Below, in pieces: positions 1-9,639 of a stretch of DNA of 64,000 bases. This stretch comes from Brevundimonas sp. (GTDB lineage: Bacteria; Pseudomonadota; Alphaproteobacteria; Caulobacterales; Caulobacteraceae). How positions within the stretch are numbered: position 1 is the first letter of the stretch; each line of letters begins with the position of its first letter. Position numbers and translations under genes: made by a program. The stretch is taken from positions 111,872 through 175,871 of the forward strand of contig NZ_JAIYCP010000033.1 of assembly GCF_027487935.1 (NCBI RefSeq), written 5' to 3'. The notes below the pieces were generated by a model. The model ran no database searches. It saw nothing but the letters and a program-made list of their open reading frames with translations, and was not told where the DNA came from.

Positions 1-168
1 GGCGAATGGCAGGCGCAGGCGGTCGAACACCCCGGCAGCTGGTGGAACCACTGGGCCGACTGGCTGCACGGCAAGTCCGGCGACTGGATCCCCGCCCGCG
101 ACCCGAACACCGGCCCGCTCCGGCCGATCGAGCCGGCCCCGGGGTCCTATGTGAAGGTCAAGTCTTGA
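1..168 (+). CDS. phaC: Class I poly(3-hydroxyalkanoate) synthase, C-terminal fragment (truncated by window edge)
   Basis: Frame 1 reads GEWQAQAVEHPGSWWNHWADWLHGKSGDWIPARDPNTG...APGSYVKVKS*, typical of a PhaC C-terminus. Confidence 0.8.
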   Translation, partial: GEWQAQAVEHPGSWWNHWADWLHGKSGDWIPARDPNTGPLRPIEPAPGSYVKVKS

Positions 169-542
169 AGCGTCTCGAGCCCAATCTGCTGCTGGCCGTC
201 GCCACCGGCTTCGCCCTGCTGCTCGTCATGATCACCGCCACCGTCCACGGCCCGCCGGTCGGCCTGATCCGCAACCCGCTGGTGGCGGTTCTCTGCGCCG
301 GCGGCTTCGTGGTGCTGAACCCGATCCTGCTGCGGATGATGAAGATCACCCCGCGCCCGCCGCTGATCCATCCCGACGCCCCGGGCACGGCCGTCTGGGC
401 GGCCCTGTTTCCGCTGATGGTCATCATCGCCGCCGCCGTGCCGGTGTTCTGGCCCGGTCCTGACTACGGCCTGCTGGTCCTGATCGCGGCGATCTGGTTC
501 GGCACTACGGTCGAGTCCGCACTCAAGGCCCGGCGCGCCTAG
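165..542 (+). CDS. Small integral membrane protein, hypothetical
   Basis: Hydrophobic ORF; probable TTG start at 165 overlaps the phaC stop. Confidence 0.55.
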   Translation: MKRLEPNLLLAVATGFALLLVMITATVHGPPVGLIRNPLVAVLCAGGFVVLNPILLRMMKITPRPPLIHPDAPGTAVWAALFPLMVIIAAAVPVFWPGPDYGLLVLIAAIWFGTTVESALKARRA

Positions 543-919
543 TCTTCCGGCTCCTCGACGCCCACCATCCGGAAACAGTCACCCTCGCGCTTCAGGGCCA
601 TGGCGACATCCCCGGCTGACTGCGCCCGCGGGGCCTGCTGCGCCAGTGCCTCGACCTCGGGCGCGAGGCCGGCCACGTCCACGCCGGCACCCTCCGCCGC
701 CCTGGCAAAGGCGTCCAGCAGCAGGACCATCCCCATGGTGCGGAACCGCGATCCCGGGCGGGGCAGTTGCGCGCCGGGAATGGCGGCCCAATGCCCCTCC
801 TCGACCGCCGTCTCGACGACCAGCATATGGGCGACGCAGGTCTTGAGCGTGGTCAGATCGGCCGCATCCTGCCTCGGCTGGGCAGCCCCGATCGCACCCG
901 CCAACACCCATTCCAGCAT
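539..919 (-). CDS. Hypothetical protein
   Basis: 126-aa ORF, ATG start, possible signal-like N-terminus, no family recognised. Confidence 0.5.
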   Translation of the reverse strand: MLEWVLAGAIGAAQPRQDAADLTTLKTCVAHMLVVETAVEEGHWAAIPGAQLPRPGSRFRTMGMVLLLDAFARAAEGAGVDVAGLAPEVEALAQQAPRAQSAGDVAMALKREGDCFRMVGVEEPED

Positions 920-934
920 GGCTGCCTCCCGAAA

Positions 935-1429
935 TCAGGCCGGACGGAAGATCAGGGCCACGCCGTTGTTGCAATAGCGTTTGCCCGTCGGCCGCGGGCC
1001 GTCATCGAAGACATGCCCCTGATGCCCCAGGCATCGGGCGCAGTGGTATTCGGTGCGCGGGTAGCCGATGGCGAAGTCGGTCTTGGTGCCGATATTGGCG
1101 GCGATCACATCATAGAAACTGGGCCAGCCGGTGCCGGAATCGTATTTCCACTGCGACCGGAACAGCGGCAGGTCACAGCCCCGGCAGAAGAAGGTCCCGG
1201 TGCGGTTCTCATTGTTCAGCGGGCTGCTGCCCGGCCGCTCGGTCGCCTCATGCCTCAGCACATCATAGGCCGCCCGCGGCAGCCGCTCGCGCCACTGCGC
1301 ATCGGTGATCCGCCGGAACGGCGAATTGGCATACTGCCGCTCGTCGGCCCCGGCGGGTCCAGGGCTGCAGGCCGTCACGGCGAATGCCCCGGCGGTGGTC
1401 AGAAGGGCACGGCGGGAGAAATGGGTCAT
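935..1429 (-). CDS. msrB: Peptide-methionine (R)-S-oxide reductase with RR-type export signal
   Basis: CRGCDLPLFRSQWKYDSGTGWPSF and HCARCLGHQGHVFDDGPRPTGKRYCNNGVAL; N-term SRRALLTTAGAFAVTAC. Confidence 0.93.
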   Translation of the reverse strand: MTHFSRRALLTTAGAFAVTACSPGPAGADERQYANSPFRRITDAQWRERLPRAAYDVLRHEATERPGSSPLNNENRTGTFFCRGCDLPLFRSQWKYDSGTGWPSFYDVIAANIGTKTDFAIGYPRTEYHCARCLGHQGHVFDDGPRPTGKRYCNNGVALIFRPA

Positions 1430-1470
1430 GGGACCACATACGTCGGCAAGACGGCGAGGGTTTCAAGCCT

Positions 1471-1618
1471 TCTCCCGCTTGCGGGAGAAGTGTCCCGTCC
1501 TCGAGCGAAGCGAGAGCAGGGACGATGAGGGAGTTTTCTTCCTTCGCTCGACACCACCCCCATCGTCGCTGGGTCGCTGCGCGACCAACGCGACACTTCC
1601 CCCGCAAGCGGGGGAAGG
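1471..1618. repeat. Intergenic palindromic repeat pair
   Basis: CTTCTCCCGCTTGCGGGAGAAG at 1471 and CTTCCCCCGCAAGCGGGGGAAG ending ~1618 bracket the gap between msrB and argC. Confidence 0.6.
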
Positions 1619-1623
1619 CCGGA

Positions 1624-2595
1624 TCAGCTCAGCCCCGTCCCCTCGTCCAGCCCCAGCATCAGGTTCAGGTTCTGCACCGCCGCCCCGGACGCCCCCTTGC
1701 CGAGGTTGTCCAGCAGGGCGACCAGCCGCACCTGATCTCCGCCCCGGTCGCCGAACACATGCAGGCGCATTTTGTTGGTCCCGTTCAGCCCCTCCGGATC
1801 GATCCCGGTCATGGCCTCGGTCGCTTCCAGCTCGACCACCTCGACGAAGCGGCAGCCCGCATAGGCCTCGGCCAGTGCGCCATGCACCACCTCGACCGAG
1901 GGCGACGACGGCAGGGCCGCCAGCTGCAGCGGCACCTCGACCAGCATCCCCTGCCGGTAGGCCGCCACCGCCGGGGCGAACAGCACCGGCCGCTCCAGCC
2001 CGGTATGCAGCGTCATCTCCGGCACATGTTTGTGCTTAAGCGACAGGCCGTAGGCGCGGAAGGCGTCGCGCTTCGTCACCCCGGGGCTCGACCCCGGGGC
2101 CGCCTCGAACTCGGCGATCATCGCCTTGCCGCCGCCCGAGTATCCCGACACGGCATTGACCGTCACCGGCCAGCCCGCGGGGATGATCCCCGCCGACACC
2201 AGCGGCCGCACCAGCCCGATGAACCCCGTCGGATAGCAGCCCGGGTTCGACACCCGCGTCGCGCCCGCGATCTTCTCCGCCTGCGTCATCCGGCCCGGCG
2301 CATGGGCCATCTCGGCGAAGCCATAGGTCCAGGCCGGATCGACCCGGTACGCGGTCGAGGCGTCGATCACCCGCACCGACGGATTATCGATCATGGCCAC
2401 GGCTTCTTTCGCGGCGTCGTCCGGCAGGCAGAGGATCACCGCATCCGCGGCGTTCAACGCCTCCCGCCGCGCCTTGACGACACGCCGCCGGTCACCGAGG
2501 GCGATGATCTCGAGATCGGAGCGCGCCTCCAGCCGCCGCAACACGTCCAGCCCCGTCGTGCCCGCTTCGCCGTCGATGAAGATCGTGTGGGTCAT
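1624..2595 (-). CDS. argC: N-acetyl-gamma-glutamyl-phosphate reductase
   Basis: IFIDGEAGTTGLDVLRRL, RVSNPGCYPTGFIGLVRPL, SGYSGGGKAMI; short argC type. Confidence 0.92.
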   Translation of the reverse strand: MTHTIFIDGEAGTTGLDVLRRLEARSDLEIIALGDRRRVVKARREALNAADAVILCLPDDAAKEAVAMIDNPSVRVIDASTAYRVDPAWTYGFAEMAHAPGRMTQAEKIAGATRVSNPGCYPTGFIGLVRPLVSAGIIPAGWPVTVNAVSGYSGGGKAMIAEFEAAPGSSPGVTKRDAFRAYGLSLKHKHVPEMTLHTGLERPVLFAPAVAAYRQGMLVEVPLQLAALPSSPSVEVVHGALAEAYAGCRFVEVVELEATEAMTGIDPEGLNGTNKMRLHVFGDRGGDQVRLVALLDNLGKGASGAAVQNLNLMLGLDEGTGLS

Positions 2596-2612
2596 ACCCG
2601 CCCCTATTCAGG

Positions 2613-3041
2613 TTAAGTCTCGGGATACAAATCGCGAATGCGCTCATCCTGTAGCCAGATCGCATCCACAATGGCGAACACCTCCTTCGCGAGCGGGGTC
2701 CCGATCACCTCGGCCCTCGTCAGGCTTTCGCCGACCATCGGGGTTCTGGAGATCGGCCGGTCGGTCGCGTCAATGATCATGAAGGCCGGACCTGAATCCA
2801 GAATTAGGTACTGAACGCTAACCGCCACACGGTTCGACGCCGGAGCTCCGCCCCATTCGCCAATGATGAAATCAAAATTGGCACCGTTCTCGAGAACATG
2901 ACCATCAGTCCATCGGACCAAATAGGTGGCGAGCGCCCCAAGCTCGTCCGAGGCGTAGCCATTAAGCGCCCGCGTCGCCCGACCACAGCAATCGCAGCGC
3001 GTCGGCGGTTGCTCGATGCCCTTTTCGATCGTGATGGCCAT
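2613..3041 (-). CDS. Hypothetical protein
   Basis: ORF from MAITIEKGIEQPPTRCDCCGR; the longer ORF start (3089) would run into the rpsI terminator hairpin. Confidence 0.6.
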   Translation of the reverse strand: MAITIEKGIEQPPTRCDCCGRATRALNGYASDELGALATYLVRWTDGHVLENGANFDFIIGEWGGAPASNRVAVSVQYLILDSGPAFMIIDATDRPISRTPMVGESLTRAEVIGTPLAKEVFAIVDAIWLQDERIRDLYPET

Positions 3042-3060
3042 TCGAAGCTCCAAAGAAAAA

Positions 3061-3086
3061 GGGCGCTCCGGTTTCCCGAAGCGCCC
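3061..3086 (-). terminator. Rho-independent terminator after rplM-rpsI
   Basis: GGGCGCTCCGGTTTCCCGAAGCGCCC followed on the minus strand by TTTTTCTTT. Confidence 0.75.
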
Positions 3087-3113
3087 CATTCCAAACCGTA
3101 TCGTGAAACGGCC

Positions 3114-3635
3114 TTAGCGCTTCGAGAACTGGAAGGACTTGCGGGCCTTGGCGCGGCCGTACTTCTTGCGCTCGACGACGCGGCTGTCGCGGGTCAGGAA
3201 GCCGTGCGGCTTCAGGACCGGGCGCAGCGCCGGCTCATAGTGGGTCAGGGCGTGCGACAGGCCGTGGCGGATGGCGCCGGCCTGGCCCGACAGGCCCGAG
3301 CCCTGCACGGTGCAGTCGACGTCGAACTGGGTCAGGCGGTCGGTCACTTCCAGCGGCTGGGCGATCATCATGCGCAGGATTTCGCGGGCGAAATACTGCA
3401 TCTGATCCTTGCCGTTGATGGTGATCTTGCCCGAGCCGGGCTTGATCCACACGCGGGCGATCGCGTTCTTGCGCTTGCCGGTCGAATAGGCGCGGCCCTG
3501 GGCGTCCAGCTTCTGGGTGTAAACCGGCGCTTCGTCAGCCGAGGAAACGGTGCCGAGGCCACGCAGGGCGTCGAAGCCGGTCGCGGCGGGGGCGTCGTTA
3601 TGCGGGGCGGAGGTTTCAGCAGTCACGTCGGTCAT
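3114..3635 (-). CDS. rpsI: 30S ribosomal protein S9
   Basis: [30 protein letters not shown]...[23 protein letters not shown]. Confidence 0.97.
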   Translation of the reverse strand: MTDVTAETSAPHNDAPAATGFDALRGLGTVSSADEAPVYTQKLDAQGRAYSTGKRKNAIARVWIKPGSGKITINGKDQMQYFAREILRMMIAQPLEVTDRLTQFDVDCTVQGSGLSGQAGAIRHGLSHALTHYEPALRPVLKPHGFLTRDSRVVERKKYGRAKARKSFQFSKR

Positions 3636-3637
3636 GC

Positions 3638-4114
3638 TCAGACGCTCCGGGTGTTCTTGGCGGACGCCGACTTGAAGTCGATCGTTTCCGGCTGTTGGGC
3701 TTCATGGGTGTGCGCCGCGCCGGCGAACAGGCGCAGGTGCGTCATCTGCAGACGAGCCAGCGGGCTCTCCTTGGGCAGCATGCGCTCGACGGCCTTCTCA
3801 AGGACGCGCTCGGGGAAACGGCCGTTCAGGACCTTCTCCGGGGTCGTCTGCTTGATGCCGCCCGGGTGACCGGTGTGGCGGTAGTAGATCTTGTCGGTGT
3901 TCTTCTTGCCGGTGAACACCACCTTGTCGACGTTGGTGACGACGACATAGTCGCCGCAATCGACGTGCGGGGTGTAGTCGCCGCGGTGCTTGCCGCGCAG
4001 ACGGTTGGCGATGAAGGTCGCGAGACGGCCCACCACGACGCCTTCAGCGTCGATATGGATCCATTTCTTCGTGACCTCGGCCGGCTTCAGCGAAGCCGTG
4101 GTGCTCTTCAGCAT
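3638..4114 (-). CDS. rplM: 50S ribosomal protein L13
   Basis: [29 protein letters not shown]...[15 protein letters not shown]. Confidence 0.97.
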   Translation of the reverse strand: MLKSTTASLKPAEVTKKWIHIDAEGVVVGRLATFIANRLRGKHRGDYTPHVDCGDYVVVTNVDKVVFTGKKNTDKIYYRHTGHPGGIKQTTPEKVLNGRFPERVLEKAVERMLPKESPLARLQMTHLRLFAGAAHTHEAQQPETIDFKSASAKNTRSV

Positions 4115-4290
4115 TTCAAGGGTCCTGGGAGACGATCGGATGCCCCTCCCGATGACAGGGACGAGCGGAAGGCGCGCTGATAGAGGATGGGGCGTGCGGG
4201 GTCAAGGCGGGGTGGAGACGCGAAGTACGGACATCACATTGAAATTGCTGATCTATCCAATAGCGGTATTAAAATACCGCATATTTCCGT

Positions 4291-4454
4291 CTCCTCCCCG
4301 TCGGCAGGGCCGATGGGGAGGGGGACCGCCGCGCCCCGGCGCGGGGGTGGAGGGGCAGACGCAGAGGGCACGGTCCCGCACCCCTCCACCATCCTTCGCC
4401 TCTGCGAGGCTTCGGATGGTCCCCCTCCCCATTCGCTACGCGAACAGGGAGGAG
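4291..4454. repeat. Intergenic palindromic repeat (CTCCTCCCC ... GGGAGGAG)
   Basis: Imperfect inverted repeat with nested GGACCGCCGCGCCCCGGCGCGG and CCCCTCCACC motifs; noncoding. Confidence 0.6.
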
Positions 4455-4551
4455 ACGATACGCGCAGTCTGCCCCACCTCTGCGTCAAAGCGGCGATGAC
4501 TCACGCCCCGACCCGCGCTAAACCGCCGCCGAACCTTCAGGAGCCCCGCCC

Positions 4552-5010
4552 ATGACCGTCGCCGCCCGCCTCGCCGAACTCGGCATCTCCCTGCCGGAAC
4601 CCGCCAAGGCGGTGGCCAACTATGTGCCCTTCGTCCAGACCGGCAATCTGGTCCACATCTCGGGCCAGCTGTCGAACGACGCCGCCGGCGGCATCAAGGG
4701 CACGGTCGGCGCCGACGTCTCGCCGGAACAGGCCAAGGACGGTGCCCGTATGTGCGGCGTCAACCTGCTGGCCCAGATCTCGGCCGCCTGCGACGGCGAC
4801 CTCGAGCGTGTCGTCCGCGTCGTCAAACTGGGCGGCTTCGTCCAGGCCGCCGGCGATTTCGAGGCCATCCCGGCCGTCATCAACGGCTGCTCCGACCTGA
4901 TGGTCGAGGTGTTCGGCGACAAGGGCCGCCACGCCCGCTCCGCCGTCGGCGTCTACAAACTCCCCCTCGGCTTCGCCGTCGAGGTCGATGCCATCGTCGA
5001 GGTGCGGTGA
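4552..5010 (+). CDS. RidA family protein (YjgF/YER057c/UK114)
   Basis: VPFVQTGNLVHISGQLSND...HARSAVGVYKLPLGFAVEVDAIVEV. Confidence 0.92.
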   Translation: MTVAARLAELGISLPEPAKAVANYVPFVQTGNLVHISGQLSNDAAGGIKGTVGADVSPEQAKDGARMCGVNLLAQISAACDGDLERVVRVVKLGGFVQAAGDFEAIPAVINGCSDLMVEVFGDKGRHARSAVGVYKLPLGFAVEVDAIVEVR

Positions 5011-5065
5011 CGCAAACCGCTCATGCTTCCCGCGAAGCGGCTTCAATGCCCCGCCGGGGCTGGTT

Positions 5066-5174
5066 GGTTCACCACAACGGGCACGACGAATTCACAACGA
5101 ACACAACGGTATCTGCACCTGGCTCCGGCCCCGTTGTGCTCGTCGTGATTACGTTGTGTTCGCTGTGATGAACC
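5066..5174. repeat. Inverted repeat between ridA-like gene and downstream CDS
   Basis: GGTTCACCACAACGGGCACGACGAATTCACAACGAACACAACGG versus CCGTTGTGCTCGTCGTGATTACGTTGTGTTCGCTGTGATGAACC. Confidence 0.7.
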
Positions 5175-5187
5175 CGCTCCGCGGGGC

Positions 5188-6342
5188 ATGAGCATGGATT
5201 TCCGGATCCAGATCCACAACGCCGTCGCCGATATCGGCCGCGAGGCCTGGGACGCCTGCGCGTCTCCTTTCGGCGACCCTTTCCTCTCCTTCGACTTTCT
5301 CGACGCCTGCGAAGCCTCCGGCAGCGCCGTCCCGGAGCAGGGCTGGGCCGGCCGGCACCTGTCGCTGGTCGACGAGACCGGCCGTGTGCTCGGCGTCATG
5401 CCCCTCTGGCTCAAGGGCCACAGCCAGGGCGAATATGTCTTCGATCACAGCTGGGCCGACGCCTATCAGCGCGCCGGCGGCCGCTACTATCCGAAACTGC
5501 TGTCCGCCGTGCCCTTCACCCCGGTGACGGGCCCCCGCTTCCTCGCCCATCCCGACGCAGATGCCGCCCCGGTGCGTCAGGCCCTGCTGCAGGGCGCGAT
5601 CGCCCTGACGGAGCAGCTCGGCGTCTCGTCCCTGCACGTCAACTTCCCCACTGAAGGCGACTGGACCGCCATGGGCGAGGCCGGGCTGCTGCTGCGGCAG
5701 GACATGCAGTTCGTCTGGCGCAATGACGGCTATGCGACCTTCGAGGACTTCCTCACCGCCCTGTCCGCCAACCGGCGCAAGACCATCCGCCGCGAACGCC
5801 GCGAGGCGCAGGCGGGCCTCGACATCAGGGTCCTGACCGGCTCCGACATCGCCGAAACCCACTGGGACGCCTTCTTCGCCTTCTACATGGACACCGGCGC
5901 GCGAAAATGGGGCCGGCCCTATCTGACGCGCGACTTCTTCAGCCGCATCGGCGCGACCATGGCCGACCGCATCGCCCTTGTCATGGCCTTCCGCGACGGC
6001 GTGGCGATCGCCGGGGCCCTGAATCTGATCGGCCGCGACGCCCTCTATGGCCGCCAGTGGGGCGCGCTGGAGGAGGTCCCCTTCCTCCATTTCGAGCTCT
6101 GCTACTACCAGGCCATCGACCTCGCCATTTCGCGCGGCCTGTCGCGCGTCGAGGCGGGGGCGCAAGGGCAGCACAAGATCGCCCGCGGCTACCTGCCCTC
6201 CCCGGTCTATTCCGCCCATTTCATCGCCGACCCGGCCCTGCGCGCGCCTGTGGCTCGTTATCTGGACGGCGAACGCCCGGCCGTCGCGGCCGAGATCGAC
6301 GCCATCACTGCCGAGCTGTCGCCCTTCCGGAGGCCGGACTGA
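5188..6342 (+). CDS. GNAT/FemAB-like N-acyltransferase (COG3146/DUF482 type)
   Basis: Full-length match to the pattern of this family (DPFLSFDFLDACEASGSA, HSWADAYQRAGGRYYPKL, GAQGQHKIARGYLP). Confidence 0.85.
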   Translation: MSMDFRIQIHNAVADIGREAWDACASPFGDPFLSFDFLDACEASGSAVPEQGWAGRHLSLVDETGRVLGVMPLWLKGHSQGEYVFDHSWADAYQRAGGRYYPKLLSAVPFTPVTGPRFLAHPDADAAPVRQALLQGAIALTEQLGVSSLHVNFPTEGDWTAMGEAGLLLRQDMQFVWRNDGYATFEDFLTALSANRRKTIRRERREAQAGLDIRVLTGSDIAETHWDAFFAFYMDTGARKWGRPYLTRDFFSRIGATMADRIALVMAFRDGVAIAGALNLIGRDALYGRQWGALEEVPFLHFELCYYQAIDLAISRGLSRVEAGAQGQHKIARGYLPSPVYSAHFIADPALRAPVARYLDGERPAVAAEIDAITAELSPFRRPD

Positions 6343-6346
6343 CCGA

Positions 6347-6712
6347 TCAGTCGGCCGCCCGTCGCGCCGGGTCCTCGCCGATGAACCAGCCGGCGATCCA
6401 GCTGACGATACCGGTGACGATGGCCGCACCGATCCCGGCCCACAGGCCGTCGACCACGAACCCGCCCAGCAGGCTGGCGACCAGACCGATCATCGCCGCA
6501 TTCACCACCAGCAGAAACAGGCCGAAGGTGACGATGGTCAGCGGGAAGGTCACAAAGGTCAGGATCGGCCGCACCACAGCATTGGCGATCCCCAGCAACA
6601 GGGCCGCCGCCAGCAGCGAACCGCTGGACAGGAAATCCACCCCGTCGACGACCCGCGACGCCAGCCAAAGGCCGAAACAGGTGACCAGAAACTGGACGAT
6701 GAAACGAAGCAT
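6347..6712 (-). CDS. Phage holin family / four-TM membrane protein
   Basis: Small hydrophobic protein, LRFIVQFLVTCFGLWLASRVVDGV...LLGIANAVVRPIL (PF04020-like). Confidence 0.75.
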   Translation of the reverse strand: MLRFIVQFLVTCFGLWLASRVVDGVDFLSSGSLLAAALLLGIANAVVRPILTFVTFPLTIVTFGLFLLVVNAAMIGLVASLLGGFVVDGLWAGIGAAIVTGIVSWIAGWFIGEDPARRAAD

Positions 6713-6811
6713 GACAGTCTCCCAAATCGCGCCGCACGATAGCGCGAAACGGCGCGGCGGGCTCCCCCAATCCGACGCGACTTGCTACGGTCTCATCGAT
6801 CCACGGAGCCC

Positions 6812-7252
6812 ATGATGAGCCTCGACGCGCCCTATGACCCCGAAAACATCTTCGCGAAGATCCTGCGCGGCGAGATCCCGTCCGTAAGGGTCTGGGAAGA
6901 CGCGCATGTGCTGGCCTTCATGGACGTCTTCCCGCAGTCCGAGGGCCATGTCCTGGTCATATCGAAGACCTCGACCGCCCGGACCCTGCTGGAGATCGAG
7001 GCCGACGCCCTCGCCCGCCTGACCGCCGCCGTCCAGCGTACGTCACGGGCCGTCGAAAAAGCCCTGCGGCCGGACGGCTTCCAGATCATGCAGTTCAATG
7101 GCGCAGCCGGCGGCCAGACCGTCTTCCACCTGCATTTCCACATCATCCCGCGCTGGAGCGACCGGCCGATGAAGGCGCACGGTCAGGGCGGGATGGCTGA
7201 CGCCGCCGTCCTGCGCACGCTCGCAGACCGGATCGCCGCAGAACTCGACTGA
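6812..7252 (+). CDS. HIT family protein
   Basis: [40 protein letters not shown] ... [13 protein letters not shown] (HxHxH). Confidence 0.93.
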   Translation: MMSLDAPYDPENIFAKILRGEIPSVRVWEDAHVLAFMDVFPQSEGHVLVISKTSTARTLLEIEADALARLTAAVQRTSRAVEKALRPDGFQIMQFNGAAGGQTVFHLHFHIIPRWSDRPMKAHGQGGMADAAVLRTLADRIAAELD

Positions 7253-7256
7253 GCGC

Positions 7257-9107
7257 CTAATCGGCGCGGAACTGCAGCTCGGCCAGATGGGCATACAGGC
7301 CGCCCTGGGCCATCAGCGACTGGTGCGTGCCTTCCTGCACCACCCTGCCTTCCTCCATCACCACGATCCGGTCGGCCCGCAGCACCGTGGCCAGCCGGTG
7401 GGCGATGACGATGGTGGTCCGACCCTGCATGGCCTGATCCAGCGCCGCCTGCACCAGTCGCTCATTCTCGGCATCCAGCGCGGAGGTCGCTTCGTCCAGC
7501 AGCAGGATCGGGGCGTCCCGGACCAGCGCCCGGGCGATGGCCATGCGCTGACGCTGACCGCCGGACAGGCTCTTGCCGCGCTCGCCCAGCGGCGTGTCGA
7601 ACCCTTCCGGGAGGGCCTCGATAAAGCCCAGGGCCTGCGCCTCGTCGGCCGCAGCGCGAATCTCGCTGTCGCTGGCGCCTTCACGGCCGAAGCGGATGTT
7701 TTCATTGGCCGAGCCCGAGAACAGCGGTGCCTCCTGCGAGACCCAGGCGAAGCGGCCGCGTACCGCCACGGGATCCGCGGCGCGCACGTCCACACCGTCC
7801 ACCGAGACGACGCCGGCCTGCGGATCATAGAAGCGCAGCAGCAGGCGGAAGACCGTGCTCTTGCCGGCCCCGGACGGCCCGACCAGGGCAATCGTCTCGC
7901 CCGGCCGCACGGTCAGCGAAAAGCCCTTCAGCGCCGGCAGGTCGGGGCGACCCGGATAGGCAAATTGGACCGCCGACATCGACACCTCACCGGTCGGCGG
8001 TTCAGGCAGGATGGTCGGTGTTTCCGGCGGGCGGATCGCCGCTTCCGCGCGCATCAGCTCATCGATCCGTTCCATGGCACCGGCGGCCTTCTGGACATCA
8101 CCCCAGCTCTCGCCCAGCGCCCCGACCGCCCCGGCTGCGAACACAGAGAGCAGGACGAACTGCAGCAGGGCCCCCGGCGTCATCCGCCCGGCGATCACAT
8201 CCTGCGCGCCCAGCCAAAGAACCAGGGTCACGCCGCCGAACATCACCACGATGATCATGGCCGTCATCAGGGCCCGCGCCTTCATCCGCACCAGAGAGAC
8301 GCCGAACGCGGCCTCAACCGCCGCGCCGAACCGGGCGATGGCACTGCTCTCCCGCCCGAAGGCCTGCACCGTCTCGATGGCGTCCACGCTCTCGCCGGCG
8401 AACCCGACGGCATTGGCGAAACGGTCCTGGGAGGCCACCGTCAGCGTCCGCACCCTTCGCCCGAACAGGAAGATCGGCCCCAGCAGCACCGGCACCACCA
8501 GCAGCACCAGGCCGGTCAGTTTCGGGCTGACAATGAACAGCAGCACGGTCCCGCCGATCAGCGTCAGAAAGTTGCGCAGGGCGAAGGAGACCGAGGTGGT
8601 CAGCAGGGTCTCGACCAGGGCGATATCCGTGGTCAGGCGCGAAAGAACCTCACCGGTCCGCATCGCGGCATAGAAGGCCGGGTCAAGCGTCAGTATGCGT
8701 CCGAACAGCCCCTTGCGCAGATCGGCGATGACCCGCTCGCCGGTCTTGGTGACGAAATAATAGCGGACTGCGGTGGCGAACCCCAGGAACAGGGCATTGG
8801 CTCCCAGCAGCAGGAACCACAGGTTCAGCTGGGCCCCGTCGTTTTCGAAGCCGTTGTCGATGGCACCGCGCGCTGCCGCCGTCAGGGCCAGCGAGGCCGC
8901 AGTCGACAGGATCAGCCAGACCCCGGCCATGGCTGCATGAGCCTTGTGCCGCATCGCATAGGGCACCAGTCGGCCCAGCGGCCGGACATCCCGGCGTCGC
9001 TCGCGTCGCGCCCCGGCCTCGCTCATCTGCTCGGCCAGCTGGGCCCCGGCACCCGGCCGTCCCCTGATGTCAGCGGCGGTGTCGGCGTGGGGAGTTGCAT
9101 CTGTCAT
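7257..9107 (-). CDS. ABC transporter, fused permease/ATP-binding (exporter)
   Basis: Walker [10 protein letters not shown], signature [15 protein letters not shown], Walker [14 protein letters not shown]-terminal six-TM domain. Confidence 0.93.
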   Translation of the reverse strand: MTDATPHADTAADIRGRPGAGAQLAEQMSEAGARRERRRDVRPLGRLVPYAMRHKAHAAMAGVWLILSTAASLALTAAARGAIDNGFENDGAQLNLWFLLLGANALFLGFATAVRYYFVTKTGERVIADLRKGLFGRILTLDPAFYAAMRTGEVLSRLTTDIALVETLLTTSVSFALRNFLTLIGGTVLLFIVSPKLTGLVLLVVPVLLGPIFLFGRRVRTLTVASQDRFANAVGFAGESVDAIETVQAFGRESSAIARFGAAVEAAFGVSLVRMKARALMTAMIIVVMFGGVTLVLWLGAQDVIAGRMTPGALLQFVLLSVFAAGAVGALGESWGDVQKAAGAMERIDELMRAEAAIRPPETPTILPEPPTGEVSMSAVQFAYPGRPDLPALKGFSLTVRPGETIALVGPSGAGKSTVFRLLLRFYDPQAGVVSVDGVDVRAADPVAVRGRFAWVSQEAPLFSGSANENIRFGREGASDSEIRAAADEAQALGFIEALPEGFDTPLGERGKSLSGGQRQRMAIARALVRDAPILLLDEATSALDAENERLVQAALDQAMQGRTTIVIAHRLATVLRADRIVVMEEGRVVQEGTHQSLMAQGGLYAHLAELQFRAD

Positions 9108-9239
9108 GACGCGCGCCTCTTGCCCCGGAACGGGCCCCGGTGTAAACGCCGCCGCTCATTCCCGCCCCAGATGGCGGGATTTCTCATTTTCGCGCTCCGA
9201 CGGTCGGCATCGTCATCGCGCAGAGACCGGACCAGGACC

Positions 9240-9464
9240 ATGAAGGCGGATACCCACCCCGACTACCACTTCATCACCGTCACGATGACCGATGGTACGA
9301 GCTACCAGACGCGCTCGACCTACCAGAAGGAAGGTGCCGTCCTGAACCTGGACATCGACCCGCTGACCCACCCGGCCTGGACGGGCGGCAACGCCCATCT
9401 GATGGACCGCGGCGGCCGCGTTTCGCGCTTCAACAACAAATTCGCCGGCTTCATCAAGAAGTAG
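9240..9464 (+). CDS. rpmE: 50S ribosomal protein L31
   Basis: [28 protein letters not shown]...[26 protein letters not shown]. Confidence 0.93.
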   Translation: MKADTHPDYHFITVTMTDGTSYQTRSTYQKEGAVLNLDIDPLTHPAWTGGNAHLMDRGGRVSRFNNKFAGFIKK

Positions 9465-9517
9465 GTCTGACCTCGCGGGCCGGGCTTTCGGGCCACACCC
9501 TGCGGCAAGACGTCCTC

Positions 9518-9547
9518 AAAGGCGTCGGTCTCCGGACCGACGCCTTT
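9518..9547 (+). terminator. Rho-independent terminator after rpmE
   Basis: AAAGGCGTCGGTCTCCGGACCGACGCCTTT followed by T-rich tract. Confidence 0.75.
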
Positions 9548-9639
9548 CTGTTTGCCTGGAACGCCGATAACATGCCGGCGTTGGCTTCGGGGGCGTGGAC
9601 GTGGGGTCCCGTGTCGAAGCGGGCAAAGAGATCCTGACG

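Noticed and set aside
7287-9464. 725-aa plus-strand ORF
   Set aside because: Antisense to a clear ABC exporter gene; its low-complexity Arg/Gln/His/Gly/Pro composition is typical of a GC-rich shadow frame, and its C-terminal end is the real rpmE
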